Shown: positions 9,470 through 18,894, numbered from the stretch's first letter. The stretch is DNA of 64,000 bases from Moanibacter sp964542645 (GCA_964542645.1 CAZIUG010000006.1:1-64000); one strand, 5' to 3'. Made by a program: numbers and translations. The notes: generated from the sequence alone by a model not told the origin.

Positions 9470-10696
9470 CTATGCAATCCATAACTCATGAGTAAAGAGC
9501 TCTTCCGATGTAAGTATTTCGGCACCCTTTGCTGTCACCAGCACAATAGCCTCTAGCCCAAATTTCTCCTCCGCCTCCCAGAAAGGATAGACCCCATTGA
9601 GAGTCACGAAGGGTTCCACAGCCAATACCATATTTTCTTGAATAAGCTCCTCGTTTCCAGCACTGAGTCCAGGGCTTTCGTGAATATCAAGCCCCACGCT
9701 GTGACCAATCGCTGACCATCCGAAGTCGAGACACCATTTAGAAAAATCGGAATAGCCAGCCGCATTGTTGACGTCGAATGCCGCTCTCAGGGGCGCACTA
9801 AATGGGACCCCTGGTTTAACCATATCTATGGCGGCCTCGAATCCGGATTTAGCCAGCTCGAAGTGACGCTGTTGATCGGCACGTGGATTACCGATAGCTG
9901 CCATTCGCTTGAAGTCGCACCAATATCCCTCATAGACACAACCCCCATCGAACTGAACTAAATCACCCTCACGTATCACATAATCGGTCGGCATCCCGTC
10001 CGCCCACATAGCCCGAGGACCGGCATAAAGCGCGTTGAATCTCAGTTCACTGGCACCCTCTGTACACATTACACTAGTCGCGAGATTTACAACCTGCTTC
10101 TCTGTCATCCCAGGTTTCAGTACCTCGAACCCACTCTTTAGACCAACTGCAGAGATACGGGCCGCTTCACGTAAGCGGCCAATTTCTGCTTCTGACTTGA
10201 TACTGCGTGCATCCCAGACTGCCTCGCTTCCATCTACAATCCTTGCTTGAGGTAAGCCTTCACGCAACTCATTGAAATGATCTTGCCCCATATTGACCTG
10301 CATGTTTCCGCTAAGCTCCATACCAACTGTGGAACGGTCTAGATTCCTCTCTTTAAGGACATCTAAAACAAGAGAAACAGCATTAGATTTTCGGTCCATG
10401 TAAAACTGTTTCGACCAGGGCCAGAAACGCACATCTTCAATCCAGCATTGTTTAACAAGGTGCTCAAAGCCGTGTCCAACCATCAATACAGGTGGACCTT
10501 CGACAGGAAGTAGTGTCAGGAAATAGAAGTGATAGGCATCCCAAGCACCGTCTCTTAAACCTGCGAAATAGCGTATATTTGAACGATTGGTAAGGAAAAG
10601 GGCATCGATCCCCCTCGCCCTTAATATCCGCTGAATCCGCTCGTATCGTTGCTCATATTCAGCTCGCGGAAAATCAGGAAATGCCAGTTTCTTCAT
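9470..10696 (-). CDS. M24-family metallopeptidase (Xaa-Pro dipeptidase/creatinase fold)
   Basis: 408 residues: N-terminal creatinase-type domain (about 1-160), then the pita-bread catalytic domain. All five metal ligands are present: QFDGG (D250), CDFKR (D261), GHSVG (H332), AVEPF (E361) and LEAIVL (E382). True creatinase lacks these ligands, so peptidase or another metal-dependent activity (DddP, a DMSP lyase, also has this fold) is more likely. A GGAAGGA site precedes the ATG. It faces the sarcosine-oxidase-like gene, a pairing that suggests N-methyl compound metabolism but does not prove it. Confidence 0.8.
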   Translation of the reverse strand: MKKLAFPDFPRAEYEQRYERIQRILRARGIDALFLTNRSNIRYFAGLRDGAWDAYHFYFLTLLPVEGPPVLMVGHGFEHLVKQCWIEDVRFWPWSKQFYMDRKSNAVSLVLDVLKERNLDRSTVGMELSGNMQVNMGQDHFNELREGLPQARIVDGSEAVWDARSIKSEAEIGRLREAARISAVGLKSGFEVLKPGMTEKQVVNLATSVMCTEGASELRFNALYAGPRAMWADGMPTDYVIREGDLVQFDGGCVYEGYWCDFKRMAAIGNPRADQQRHFELAKSGFEAAIDMVKPGVPFSAPLRAAFDVNNAAGYSDFSKWCLDFGWSAIGHSVGLDIHESPGLSAGNEELIQENMVLAVEPFVTLNGVYPFWEAEEKFGLEAIVLVTAKGAEILTSEELFTHELWIA

Positions 10697-10912
10697 TTAT
10701 CCTTCCCTATTAGTGACTTTCCAATACGCCTCGGGATGAGTATTTCGCTCATAATCTCAAAGCAAATTAAATCGGGTCAGTCCTTTGATCGAAGCATCCA
10801 TTAGGAGTTTGTCTTCATATCACAAGGCAGTCTAGTATTTCCCCATCTGGCGGGATTGCGATCAACCAAGTGCAAAACTGATTTCTTCACAGAAAATTTG
10901 TGAAGGAGAAAA

Positions 10913-11803
10913 TCATGCTTGCTCAAAGTATCCTGTGTTTTCCAAATTTTTACGCAACTGGATCTTCTCATCATCTTCCAGCTCACGGAGAGGTGTCCTC
11001 GGCACTCCGCATTCAAGCCCTATCCAAGCCATTACCTGCTTTGCAGCAGCTATCAGATTAAAATTCAATAATATGGAGATGCACTTGTTGATCTTCTCCT
11101 GCAACTCAGCGGCCTCAGCCATATTTTCATCCTGCACAGCATCCCAAAGCTGAACAAACCACCGAGGCATCAGATTATAGGTCAAACCAATCCCTCCACA
11201 AGCTCCTGCCATCAGTCCCCCTAATAATACGGTATCCTCGCCATTAAAAAGGGTGGCCTCAGGTCGCTGAGCAATGAACTTTCCGATTGCAAATAGATCT
11301 CCGGTAGAATCCTTCATTCCGATGATTTCATCGATATTGAGTAGGTCTGCATAAAGTTTCGTGGTCATCGTCACCCCAGTGCGGGCAGGAATATTGTAGA
11401 TTAACAGTGGAAGAGCCGCAGCTTCTGCTAGTTTTCTGTAGTAATGTACAATCTCCTTTTCATCGGGTGTGTAGAAATAAGCTGGCGGCAATGCCGAAAT
11501 AGCGTCCACTCCAGCATTCCGCGCATCTTCTGCGCGGCCCAGAGCACCATCCGTTTGGAATGCACCAACATGACTAATTACCGGAACCTTGCCCCCTACT
11601 TCATCAATCACGGTCTCAACGACTGCTCTATGTTCCTCCCGCTTGAGGAGCAGTCCCTCTCCCGTTCCACCGCAAAGATAAAATCCATGCACACCCGCTC
11701 TCAACTGGTGGCTGATAACCTTACGCATTGCCACCGGATCGAAGGTACCGTTCTTGTCATAGGGTGTTACAGTAGCTGGGAATATACCACGAAGATTGCT
11801 CAT
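10913..11803 (-). CDS. Dihydrodipicolinate synthase/N-acetylneuraminate lyase-family aldolase
   Basis: 296 residues, the typical length of the family. Visible signatures are GGTGEG (residues 45-50, carboxylate-binding), YNIPARTG with the catalytic Tyr136, and GMKDSTGD with the Schiff-base Lys164. Class I aldolases of this family split or form 2-keto acids (KDG aldolase, NanA, DapA, 5-keto-4-deoxyglucarate dehydratase). It lies in a catabolic neighbourhood rather than a lysine-biosynthesis one, so a 2-keto-3-deoxy acid aldolase is the likelier role. The next gene upstream on the strand is the isomerase/PhyH pair. Confidence 0.85.
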   Translation of the reverse strand: MSNLRGIFPATVTPYDKNGTFDPVAMRKVISHQLRAGVHGFYLCGGTGEGLLLKREEHRAVVETVIDEVGGKVPVISHVGAFQTDGALGRAEDARNAGVDAISALPPAYFYTPDEKEIVHYYRKLAEAAALPLLIYNIPARTGVTMTTKLYADLLNIDEIIGMKDSTGDLFAIGKFIAQRPEATLFNGEDTVLLGGLMAGACGGIGLTYNLMPRWFVQLWDAVQDENMAEAAELQEKINKCISILLNFNLIAAAKQVMAWIGLECGVPRTPLRELEDDEKIQLRKNLENTGYFEQA

Positions 11804-11975
11804 TTGTTAGGACGATTAGATTACATTGCATTTATGTCAACCCCCTCCCTTTGAGCTAAATTCCAATCTTTCTGTACCTGTTTCAGATCAATTTGAGTCA
11901 ACCTCAATTGGAGTGATTGGTTTGCCTATTCGATGTGAAAGATGAATCCGTGGGCAGAATAAAGTTTGCTGATTA

Positions 11976-12884
11976 CTAACTTTGTTTGTCTGGCTCGACT
12001 TCAAAGAAATGTTTTGCTGCACCTTTCTGGGCCTCGTATATTCCAGTAGAGCCGTCCGGAGGTGGCAGCGGAATGCGAACCGGCACTTTCTCAAGACGTG
12101 GTTCAACCGTTGGGTTTCCGGCTATCATCCGAGCATTGTAAGTTTCCAAATTGGGGATGAGTGGTTTAGTATAAGTACCACAAAGTGGCCAGGCGTCGGC
12201 AGCAGTGAGTTCATAGTAAAGCACTCGTCGGGAACGCTGTGAGCGATTGATGTCTGATCCGTGCACGATACGGGCGGAAAAGAGAACGAGAGACCCACTA
12301 GGAGCAGTCAGTTTTACCGCATTGGTGAAGTTCAAACCGCTTGTTTCAAGGTTGATAGCACCAGAGAATCGACCAGCATTATGATGGTCAAAAACAGGGC
12401 CTTTATGCGAGCCAGGAAATACCATCAGCGCTCCGTTGTCTTTGACGATATCGTCGATCAATACTCCACTGACCAAGACATCGTCATTACTGTGCGGATA
12501 GAAAGCCCAATCCTGGTGCCACTGGACCGGGGCACCAAACCCAGCCATTTTAAGATTGATCTTGGCGAAGTGCAACCGGATGTTCGGTCCGATCAGGGGA
12601 CTCACGACTTGGACGTATTTCGGTTTCCTTACAAAATCCCGGAAGACAGGGTGTTGATCATCTGGACGAATGATTCGCCGAATGCGGGGCTGTTCCGGTG
12701 TGTGGGTATCCTCTAGTTCTACTACTCCGTCGCTTTCCGTCATCATCTTGCCACGCTCGAGAAACTCATTAAGCACTTCCTTTAGTTCCCGAATCTCGGC
12801 CTCTGAGAAAAGCCTCTCAACAATGAGATATCCTTCAGATTTGTAAAAATCAACTTGCTCCTTACTTATCACTGTTTGCGGCAT
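11976..12884 (-). CDS. Phytanoyl-CoA dioxygenase (PhyH)-family Fe(II)/2-oxoglutarate oxygenase
   Basis: 302 residues with the double-stranded beta-helix signature: QWHQDW (H123, D125), VFPGSHK, and the distal RIVHGS (H208) followed by RRVLYYE with the 2-oxoglutarate-binding Arg near 219. The iron triad is complete, so activity is expected. Members hydroxylate diverse small molecules, not only phytanoyl-CoA. The gene starts 11 bp after the stop of the isomerase gene on the same strand, so the two probably form an operon and act on one substrate. Confidence 0.85.
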   Translation of the reverse strand: MPQTVISKEQVDFYKSEGYLIVERLFSEAEIRELKEVLNEFLERGKMMTESDGVVELEDTHTPEQPRIRRIIRPDDQHPVFRDFVRKPKYVQVVSPLIGPNIRLHFAKINLKMAGFGAPVQWHQDWAFYPHSNDDVLVSGVLIDDIVKDNGALMVFPGSHKGPVFDHHNAGRFSGAINLETSGLNFTNAVKLTAPSGSLVLFSARIVHGSDINRSQRSRRVLYYELTAADAWPLCGTYTKPLIPNLETYNARMIAGNPTVEPRLEKVPVRIPLPPPDGSTGIYEAQKGAAKHFFEVEPDKQS

Positions 12885-12895
12885 TCGTTGCTTTT

Positions 12896-13729
12896 CTAAA
12901 GACTTAGAAGATAGTCGCGAAAAAGGATCGTTTCACTAAGATTATCCACCATGTTGCACTTGGCCCAGGCTGTCCATACATACTCCAAACCGAGATACCC
13001 GAGATAACCAGTCTTTTTCATCACTGCGACAATGCGTGCAAAATCGACTGTGTTATTCTCGAATGAAGCCTGAAGCCAGCCTCTACAAGAACCGCGTACA
13101 TGGAAATGGCTGGCGAAAGCAATCAGCGGCTCGACCTCAGCATCGGGTATGCCCTGGCATGCAAAGTGACCGTAGTCGAGCGTATAGGTCAAACCCGGGA
13201 CAGTTTGGATAAAACGTAAGGCTGATTTAGGTCGCGAGACAAACGACCCGATATGTGGTTCTACTCCCAGGACAATCTTGTAAGATTTGGCGCGCTCAAC
13301 CCGCCAGGCCAACTCTTCTCGGGCGAGGGCTAAGGACCCAGCTTTAGAATGTTTATCAAAGAAAACACCAGGCGTCGTCGTAACGTGTTTAGATTCGCAG
13401 ATAGAAGCATATTCAAGCGTACGCTCGAACCAATCTCTTGCCTTACGTCGGCGTGAAGCCTGCGGATGATTGACGGCAAAGGAGGCTAAATCTTCGTCTG
13501 CAATCAGAAAAATATCGGCCGCTTTCAGACCACGGTTATCAAGCTTTTTCTTCAGTTTACGACCCGACCGCCCAACATTTTTGAATTGGTCCGAGGGTTG
13601 TAGATGTGACCGATTTTCGAATAATCCGATGTCGACACCCCTCAATCCAAGAGTCGAAATCAGGCTTAAAGCATCGTCATGTGAAAGTAAGGGGAAAGTG
13701 AAATCAGCGCAGGCAAGTTTGCGTTTCAT
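12896..13729 (-). CDS. Sugar phosphate isomerase/epimerase (AP-endonuclease-2 fold)
   Basis: 277 residues from the ATG at 13729; a TTG at 13753 is a less likely start. The barrel starts with KLACADFTFPLL, then GVDIGLF, VTTPGVF, IVLGVEPHIG (metal Glu), YTLDYGHF (Asp-His) and FHVRGS (His). The usual final Glu can be assigned to LGLEYVW. Although divergent, it keeps the divalent-metal positions. First gene of a probable two-gene operon with the PhyH gene. Confidence 0.75.
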   Translation of the reverse strand: MKRKLACADFTFPLLSHDDALSLISTLGLRGVDIGLFENRSHLQPSDQFKNVGRSGRKLKKKLDNRGLKAADIFLIADEDLASFAVNHPQASRRRKARDWFERTLEYASICESKHVTTTPGVFFDKHSKAGSLALAREELAWRVERAKSYKIVLGVEPHIGSFVSRPKSALRFIQTVPGLTYTLDYGHFACQGIPDAEVEPLIAFASHFHVRGSCRGWLQASFENNTVDFARIVAVMKKTGYLGYLGLEYVWTAWAKCNMVDNLSETILFRDYLLSL

Positions 13730-13893
13730 AGAGTTCTTTTTATTTAAAACCAAACCGCTATGGAGCGATTTCTCATCCTAACTTCCGGTTCTTTTTAATG
13801 ACCAGTAAAAAACATTTCGATGCCTTGCCAAACTGTGCCAGCAATGTAGATTAATTACACCGTGGGAACAATCGTTAGATAGAAAGACATATT

Positions 13894-14991
13894 GTGACCG
13901 AAGGAAATTCGATCAAGTCGGGGGTGTTTATAATGCCTTTTCACCCACCAGATAAACCGCTGGCTCAATGTTACGATGAAGACATAGAATTCGTGGTACG
14001 AGCTGATGAGCTCGGCTTAGACGAATTCTGGATAGGCGAGCACCATACAATGAAGTATGAAACGGTGGTCATGCCAGAGGTTTTCATCGGACGGGTCCTT
14101 GGTGAGACCAAGCATATCCGTTTGGGGCCCGCGCCAATATGCCTTAATCTCCACCACCCTGCACAGGTAGCTAGCCGTCTTGCCTTTCTCGACCACCTAT
14201 CAAAAGGTAGGCTTAACCTCTGCTTAGGACCTAGCGGGACTATCTCTGACTACGAACTCTACGGACTGGACCCTAAAAATGGTGGTTCGATGACAATTGA
14301 AGCTATCGAGGTCATTTTGAAATTGTGGGCATCCGATCCTCCCTACGAACATAAGGGCGACCACTGGCAATTTAAACTCGAAGAACATGTCAGCGAGGCA
14401 ACTCAGATTGGATTTATTCATAAACCTTATCAACAGCCCCATCCGCCTATTCTTATGCCCGGCGTCAGTCGCAACTCACACAGCCTCAGGATGGCTGGAC
14501 AATTTGGATTCTCTCCATTTTCCGCTGCTCTTTCCGCTGGAAACGTCCTCGCCGACAACTGGGCAACCTACGAAAATGCTGCCATCCAATCAGGAAACAA
14601 ACCGGACCGTTCAAACTGGAGAGTGGCACGTCAAATATTCCTCGCAGACACTACGAAAGAAGCAGTCGAACGGGTTCGCAATAATGTAGTCGGCCAGAAT
14701 TTTCAGTATCTCGCTACCCTAATGGATGAAGGTCCCGGCCGTGGGTTTTTGAAACGCGACATGGATATGCCAGACTCCGAATGTAACCTAGACTATTGGA
14801 TGACCGAACAAATCATTGCCGGAGATGTCGATGAGGTGCTCCGACGGTTACTAAAATTGATCGAGGAATGTGGTACTTTCGGCACCCTAGTAATGATGGG
14901 GTTTGACTGGGATGATAAGCCGAGTTGGCTTCGCCACCTCGACCTATTCGCCACGGAACTGATGCCGGCCCTGAATAGAGCAATAGCATGA
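13894..14991 (+). CDS. LLM-class (bacterial luciferase-like) flavin-dependent monooxygenase
   Basis: 365 residues starting at a GTG preceded by AGAAAGA. Family hallmarks: GLDEFWIGEHH near residue 46, IRLGPAPICLNLHHPAQVA, LDHLSKGRLNLCLGPSG, PHPPILMPGVS, and a long C-terminal helical part (MTEQIIAGDVDEVLRRL). These enzymes use reduced FMN or F420 to oxidise small organic molecules. Length and HHPAQVA resemble the alkanal/nitrilotriacetate monooxygenase-like group. Substrate unknown. It stands alone on the plus strand and ends in a hairpin. Confidence 0.85.
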   Translation: MTEGNSIKSGVFIMPFHPPDKPLAQCYDEDIEFVVRADELGLDEFWIGEHHTMKYETVVMPEVFIGRVLGETKHIRLGPAPICLNLHHPAQVASRLAFLDHLSKGRLNLCLGPSGTISDYELYGLDPKNGGSMTIEAIEVILKLWASDPPYEHKGDHWQFKLEEHVSEATQIGFIHKPYQQPHPPILMPGVSRNSHSLRMAGQFGFSPFSAALSAGNVLADNWATYENAAIQSGNKPDRSNWRVARQIFLADTTKEAVERVRNNVVGQNFQYLATLMDEGPGRGFLKRDMDMPDSECNLDYWMTEQIIAGDVDEVLRRLLKLIEECGTFGTLVMMGFDWDDKPSWLRHLDLFATELMPALNRAIA

Positions 14992-15017
14992 CTAGCTGTG
15001 GATTATCACAGCCTAGT
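14991..15017 (+). terminator. Hairpin immediately after the LLM monooxygenase stop codon
   Basis: ACTAG-CTGTG (14991-15000) pairs with CACAG-C-CTAGT (15007-15017) around a 6-nt loop: a 10-bp stem with one bulged C, starting at the last base of the stop codon. No strong U-tract follows. Probable terminator or 3'-end stabiliser. Confidence 0.4.
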
Positions 15018-15194
15018 TCATCATCTCATTTCACCCCCCAGATAAGATAAAATGGACCCTGAGAAATAGCGAGGAGCACAGTCTAGAAAATTAGGAACTA
15101 AAGAGACCTCTAACCATCGGCCAGCTAAAGTATAAGTTGCCCAATCGGAATGTCTGGTGCAAACGCGGCTAGATTTCAACCGCTATCAATTTTT

Positions 15195-15983
15195 TTACTC
15201 CGAATTCTCCTTTTTTTTCTGCTCCACTAGCCACTCTTGGTACTCTCGCTTTCCCTGCTCATCGAAAGGATAGTAACTTCTTAACGCCCCTCCTTGTTGT
15301 AATTTCAGACGTGCGAAAACCTCATGTTCTTCGCGCTCGCCCGCAATTTCTAGGACCTTAGGTACGAGGATAGGGGGTACCACAATGGCTCCGCCATCGT
15401 CTGCCATAATGATGTCACCGGGATTAACCAGAACCTTACCACATCCGATGGGAAGATTGACATCTGCCGGGAAGAGGTTCATATGCCCAGCTCCCCCAGT
15501 GGTTACCCCCACAGACCAAACCGGTACCTTTTGGTCATTGAAAATCTGTGCCGAATCCCTGATCGCAGCATCAATTACAACTCCCTCTCCACCCTGGGCT
15601 TTAAAGTAGATCATAAGCATCTCCCCAAAGCAACCAGTGGCGAGATCGCCTCGGCCATCGACCACAATGACGTCGCCTGCTTTCACATGATCAAAAACTT
15701 CCCACAACGCAGAGGTTACTTCCCCCGCTTCCTCACCCTCAGTCTTTGATTCTTCCGGCAAACCTCCTGGAACCTCATAGCCTCGCATCTGGTCTTCCCG
15801 TTGCGGGACAAATCGAAGAGTCAGTGCCGGTCCTACGATTTTACTGCCAGGCACACGGGCGACTGGACCTTCGATGAAAGTACGGTGTACCCCCAGCATA
15901 TCCATTGTTGAGGTAACCGCATCAGTTCCAAGTTCACGGAGAGCTTCAATTACATCAGGTGAGGGTCGTTTGATTTCTTTCAT
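15195..15983 (-). CDS. RraA-family (4-hydroxy-4-methyl-2-oxoglutarate/oxaloacetate-type) aldolase
   Basis: 262 residues, slightly longer than RraA itself. The diagnostic segment is present: ATGCFGEML (G-E), then VVIDAAIRDSAQI with the substrate Arg and metal Asp, then NLPIGCGKVLVNPGDIIMADDGGAIVVP. Conserved G-E and R-D pairs typify catalytically active HMG/CHA aldolases that cleave a tertiary hydroxy acid to pyruvate. The methylaspartate ammonia-lyase homologue is directly upstream on the same strand (253 bp). Together they could process a branched C5-C6 dicarboxylate (inference). Confidence 0.8.
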   Translation of the reverse strand: MKEIKRPSPDVIEALRELGTDAVTSTMDMLGVHRTFIEGPVARVPGSKIVGPALTLRFVPQREDQMRGYEVPGGLPEESKTEGEEAGEVTSALWEVFDHVKAGDVIVVDGRGDLATGCFGEMLMIYFKAQGGEGVVIDAAIRDSAQIFNDQKVPVWSVGVTTGGAGHMNLFPADVNLPIGCGKVLVNPGDIIMADDGGAIVVPPILVPKVLEIAGEREEHEVFARLKLQQGGALRSYYPFDEQGKREYQEWLVEQKKKENSE

Positions 15984-16236
15984 AGTCCTGTTTTAAGTAA
16001 GTTAGTGAAGGTTTTAATAGGAGGCCGACGGCCAAATATTCGGATAATATCCCCGGGAGTCTCTTAACAATGATTGAATCAGTCAATCCGCGTTACACTG
16101 GAATCGTTGGAATTTATCTCTATCTTTCGACGTTTTAAAAATACTCTTTGGTCACCGCAACCATAGATTGCTAAGATTCTGAAACCATGTAATTCGAGTC
16201 ATGATTTCTTCTCTGGTTTGTGCACATTCGGATAGC

Positions 16237-17469
16237 TCATTTCCGAGCTTCGATGATCGCCAGAGTCCGAACCATCTCATTGTAGACTATCTGCATCCCT
16301 TCATCGACACCGAGTCCGGGCCGGGCCATAACCCAAGCGGGCCTGGCAGCCAAGGCAACGTGGGCAATCATTCGGGCAGATTGATCGGTTTCGGCACAGG
16401 ATCCTCCGAGTATGGGGCGAACATGTCCGGACCAACATTCTCTTATTGCCCGGGCCGAATTGGCAATCGACCCTAGATCCGGACTCTTCACATTGATCAT
16501 GTCTACTACTCCGGCCTCAATAAATTCGCGAATGTCACCTAGACCGTTAGCGTGTTCATCTACTACGAGATTCACAGGCGATCCCCTCTCAGAGATGGCG
16601 TACTTTATCTTCCCCAACATATCGATTTGAGCTTGGCGGGTTTCCATAATCACCGGTGTTTCGATACATAAAGCCAGAGGTGAAGCAACTTCGTGGAGTT
16701 CCGATAGATAATCTGCTATTTGATCCGGGTCATGCTCGAAAACTTTTCCGGGAAGGCCGTATACATCGAGATGGATCTCAGGATTGTAACCCACCTCTCC
16801 GAGTTTCTCAATTCTCTCAACGATCCACCCGACATATTCCTTCAGCAATTCTCCTTCGCAACCGAAAGTCGTTTCCACGTCGTTGATCACGCCGTGAGGC
16901 AAAGTGTCGGCCTGTTTCAGGATTCCCTTATCTACTACACTTTTACGATCATCCGACTGGATATAGATTGGAATTTTCGCGTCAGGCGCTTCTACCCCTA
17001 AATCTTTCGCAATAACCTCAGCTGGTGTCATCTTCTGACTGAGCGCACACGCCTCTACCAGTGCCTGTGAAATACCATACATGACCGCTGGAAGATGCAG
17101 ACGCGAATCAAAGTCCTGCGCCTCAAGGTTGTCGGACATTTCAAAAAATCCACTTACTTCCCATCCTTGAAGCGACTCGCAGATATCCGAGAGAAACGGC
17201 AGCTGTTCTTCCACATCAAATCGTCCTCGCCGCCCACCAGCCGCAGCATAGCAGACACTAGTGGCATCGCCCCAGACGGCATGACCTGAGTCTAGAAACA
17301 ACACGAAACAGGCAGCATCATTCGGCTCACGTATGGATCGAAATCCTGGACTACAAGGATCTCCCAGATAAATAAATCCATCCTTTTCCGCTCCCATTCG
17401 GATGGCTTCAAGATCATCATTGTAATATCCCCCCATACCGTGGACAACAATCGCTTTTTCAATCTTCAT
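16237..17469 (-). CDS. Methylaspartate ammonia-lyase homologue (enolase superfamily)
   Basis: 410 residues, against about 413 for the Clostridium tetanomorphum enzyme, and alignable end to end from memory. Metal ligands LDVYG (D235), CIETP (E270) and VVDEH (D304) and the catalytic base NVKSPD (K328) are kept, as are IQSDDR (Q171) and LPHGVIN (H192). Three pocket positions differ: Cys73 where the reference has Gln73, Asn326 for Gln329 and Met381 for Leu384. The family reversibly deaminates 3-methylaspartate to mesaconate. No glutamate mutase is in the window, so it may use another beta-substituted aspartate or amine. Confidence 0.85.
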   Translation of the reverse strand: MKIEKAIVVHGMGGYYNDDLEAIRMGAEKDGFIYLGDPCSPGFRSIREPNDAACFVLFLDSGHAVWGDATSVCYAAAGGRRGRFDVEEQLPFLSDICESLQGWEVSGFFEMSDNLEAQDFDSRLHLPAVMYGISQALVEACALSQKMTPAEVIAKDLGVEAPDAKIPIYIQSDDRKSVVDKGILKQADTLPHGVINDVETTFGCEGELLKEYVGWIVERIEKLGEVGYNPEIHLDVYGLPGKVFEHDPDQIADYLSELHEVASPLALCIETPVIMETRQAQIDMLGKIKYAISERGSPVNLVVDEHANGLGDIREFIEAGVVDMINVKSPDLGSIANSARAIRECWSGHVRPILGGSCAETDQSARMIAHVALAARPAWVMARPGLGVDEGMQIVYNEMVRTLAIIEARK

Positions 17470-17688
17470 TCCTAGATTTTATATACGGGGTACCAAAATT
17501 CGAATATTTTATAAGGTATTCTTAGCTCTCCCAGATTTCCGGAAGTATCTTGAATGAGGAACAAGAGATCCAGCCGTAATCCTTCAATAATCCCAGCTAA
17601 ACTGGACCAGTTCCATGGAGAAAGCATCGTTACTCCGATTCATCTTGATACCCTTGACATGCTAGATCTAGTAAAGCGAGATGGGTGA

Positions 17689-18894
17689 GTGGCCAGTAAA
17701 ACTAAGGAACATTCAGAAGCCCAGCAGTTACTCGACGAGGGGTTTTTCATCGTAAACGAGGTTATACCTCCTTCGGAACTAGAAACGGTAAGAAGCAGCT
17801 GCGAGAAACTAGTCGAACGACAGCGAGAACTCTGGGAGCACGAGCGTGGTGAAAATGAACCTCCGGGTGGGCGTTGGGAAACTGAACGACAACCCCGACT
17901 GGGGGACTACGAGCAATTTATAGACTCTGAAACGGCACCTGCGATAGAGTTTCTCTATGGCGACAAGACCTTAGGAACCTGCCTCCGCATTATGGGTGCG
18001 CCTGATGCCTCTCCAACCTCCTTCATGCTGATGTGTAACCCGGTCGAAGACCATGGTCCGGCCGAGTGGCACCGTGACATCCACCCGATCGACCAGGCAC
18101 CCCTCTGTGGCTTGGAGCAGGATCTACAAGCCAACGGTCCCAGTTATCTACAGTGGAATATTCCTCTCTATGACGACAATGTTCTTTGGGTGGTACCGGG
18201 CAGTCACCGACGTCCGAATACCTCAGAGGAAAATGAGCAACTCTGCCGTGACCGAAAAGTCCCTCTGCCAAGGAGCATTCCCGTAGATCTTAAGGCGGGT
18301 GACGGCGTGGTATATACAAATACCATCTTACACTGGGGCAGCAATTACAGCTGCAAGCTGCGGCGGACTGTTCACCTCGGATACCGGTCATATGGAGGAA
18401 GGCTTTTCCCCTACGTACCGCAAATGCGCCGCGAAGCGAGGTACGAGTCCTTTCTGAATGATAAGTGTGCTGCCTTATGTAGTCGCCATCAATTGCTCTA
18501 CAACGAAGAATGCAACCGCATCGAGGCCTTCTATCGTGCCATCATAGCTAAAGACAAGGGATTGTTTTACGCGGGTCTTGAAACCTTTCACCCCGGTGAA
18601 AACAATAGGATTGTCGCACTAATTTTATTTTCCAAACTGGCTTACAAGATCTGTATAGGTTCGCACCCCAATCGGGAGAGCTATGGCAACGATTGGTCAC
18701 AAGATATGGTCATTGGGCCGCGATTCTCCAAAAAGGAAAAGGAGTTGCTGTGGTCTCGGTTTGAATCCCTAGACCATCGTCTTCAAGCTGATGAGGAACA
18801 ATTCGTCCCTGGCTTTCAGTCCGGCCCCATGCACTATTTTTTTGAAGAGATTCCAGAAGGGCTTGATGTAGACTCATTCGTCGCCAACTGGTAA
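17689..18894 (+). CDS. PhyH-family Fe(II)/2-oxoglutarate oxygenase, long form
   Basis: 401 residues, about 100 longer than the other PhyH proteins here. Starts at GTG 17689; the ATG at 17681 is out of frame. The iron and co-substrate residues are EWHRDIH (H128, D130), LHWGSN (H215) and RRTVHLGY (R226). VVPGSHRRP is the usual strand between them. The C-terminal ~150 residues are an extra, unidentified extension with a HPGENNRIVALILFSK stretch. It is divergent from the methylaspartate ammonia-lyase homologue and may share its control region. Confidence 0.85.
   Translation: MASKTKEHSEAQQLLDEGFFIVNEVIPPSELETVRSSCEKLVERQRELWEHERGENEPPGGRWETERQPRLGDYEQFIDSETAPAIEFLYGDKTLGTCLRIMGAPDASPTSFMLMCNPVEDHGPAEWHRDIHPIDQAPLCGLEQDLQANGPSYLQWNIPLYDDNVLWVVPGSHRRPNTSEENEQLCRDRKVPLPRSIPVDLKAGDGVVYTNTILHWGSNYSCKLRRTVHLGYRSYGGRLFPYVPQMRREARYESFLNDKCAALCSRHQLLYNEECNRIEAFYRAIIAKDKGLFYAGLETFHPGENNRIVALILFSKLAYKICIGSHPNRESYGNDWSQDMVIGPRFSKKEKELLWSRFESLDHRLQADEEQFVPGFQSGPMHYFFEEIPEGLDVDSFVANW

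Noticed and set aside
9470..10696. Annotation as creatinase
   Set aside because: Creatinase lacks the dinuclear metal ligands, all five of which are present here.
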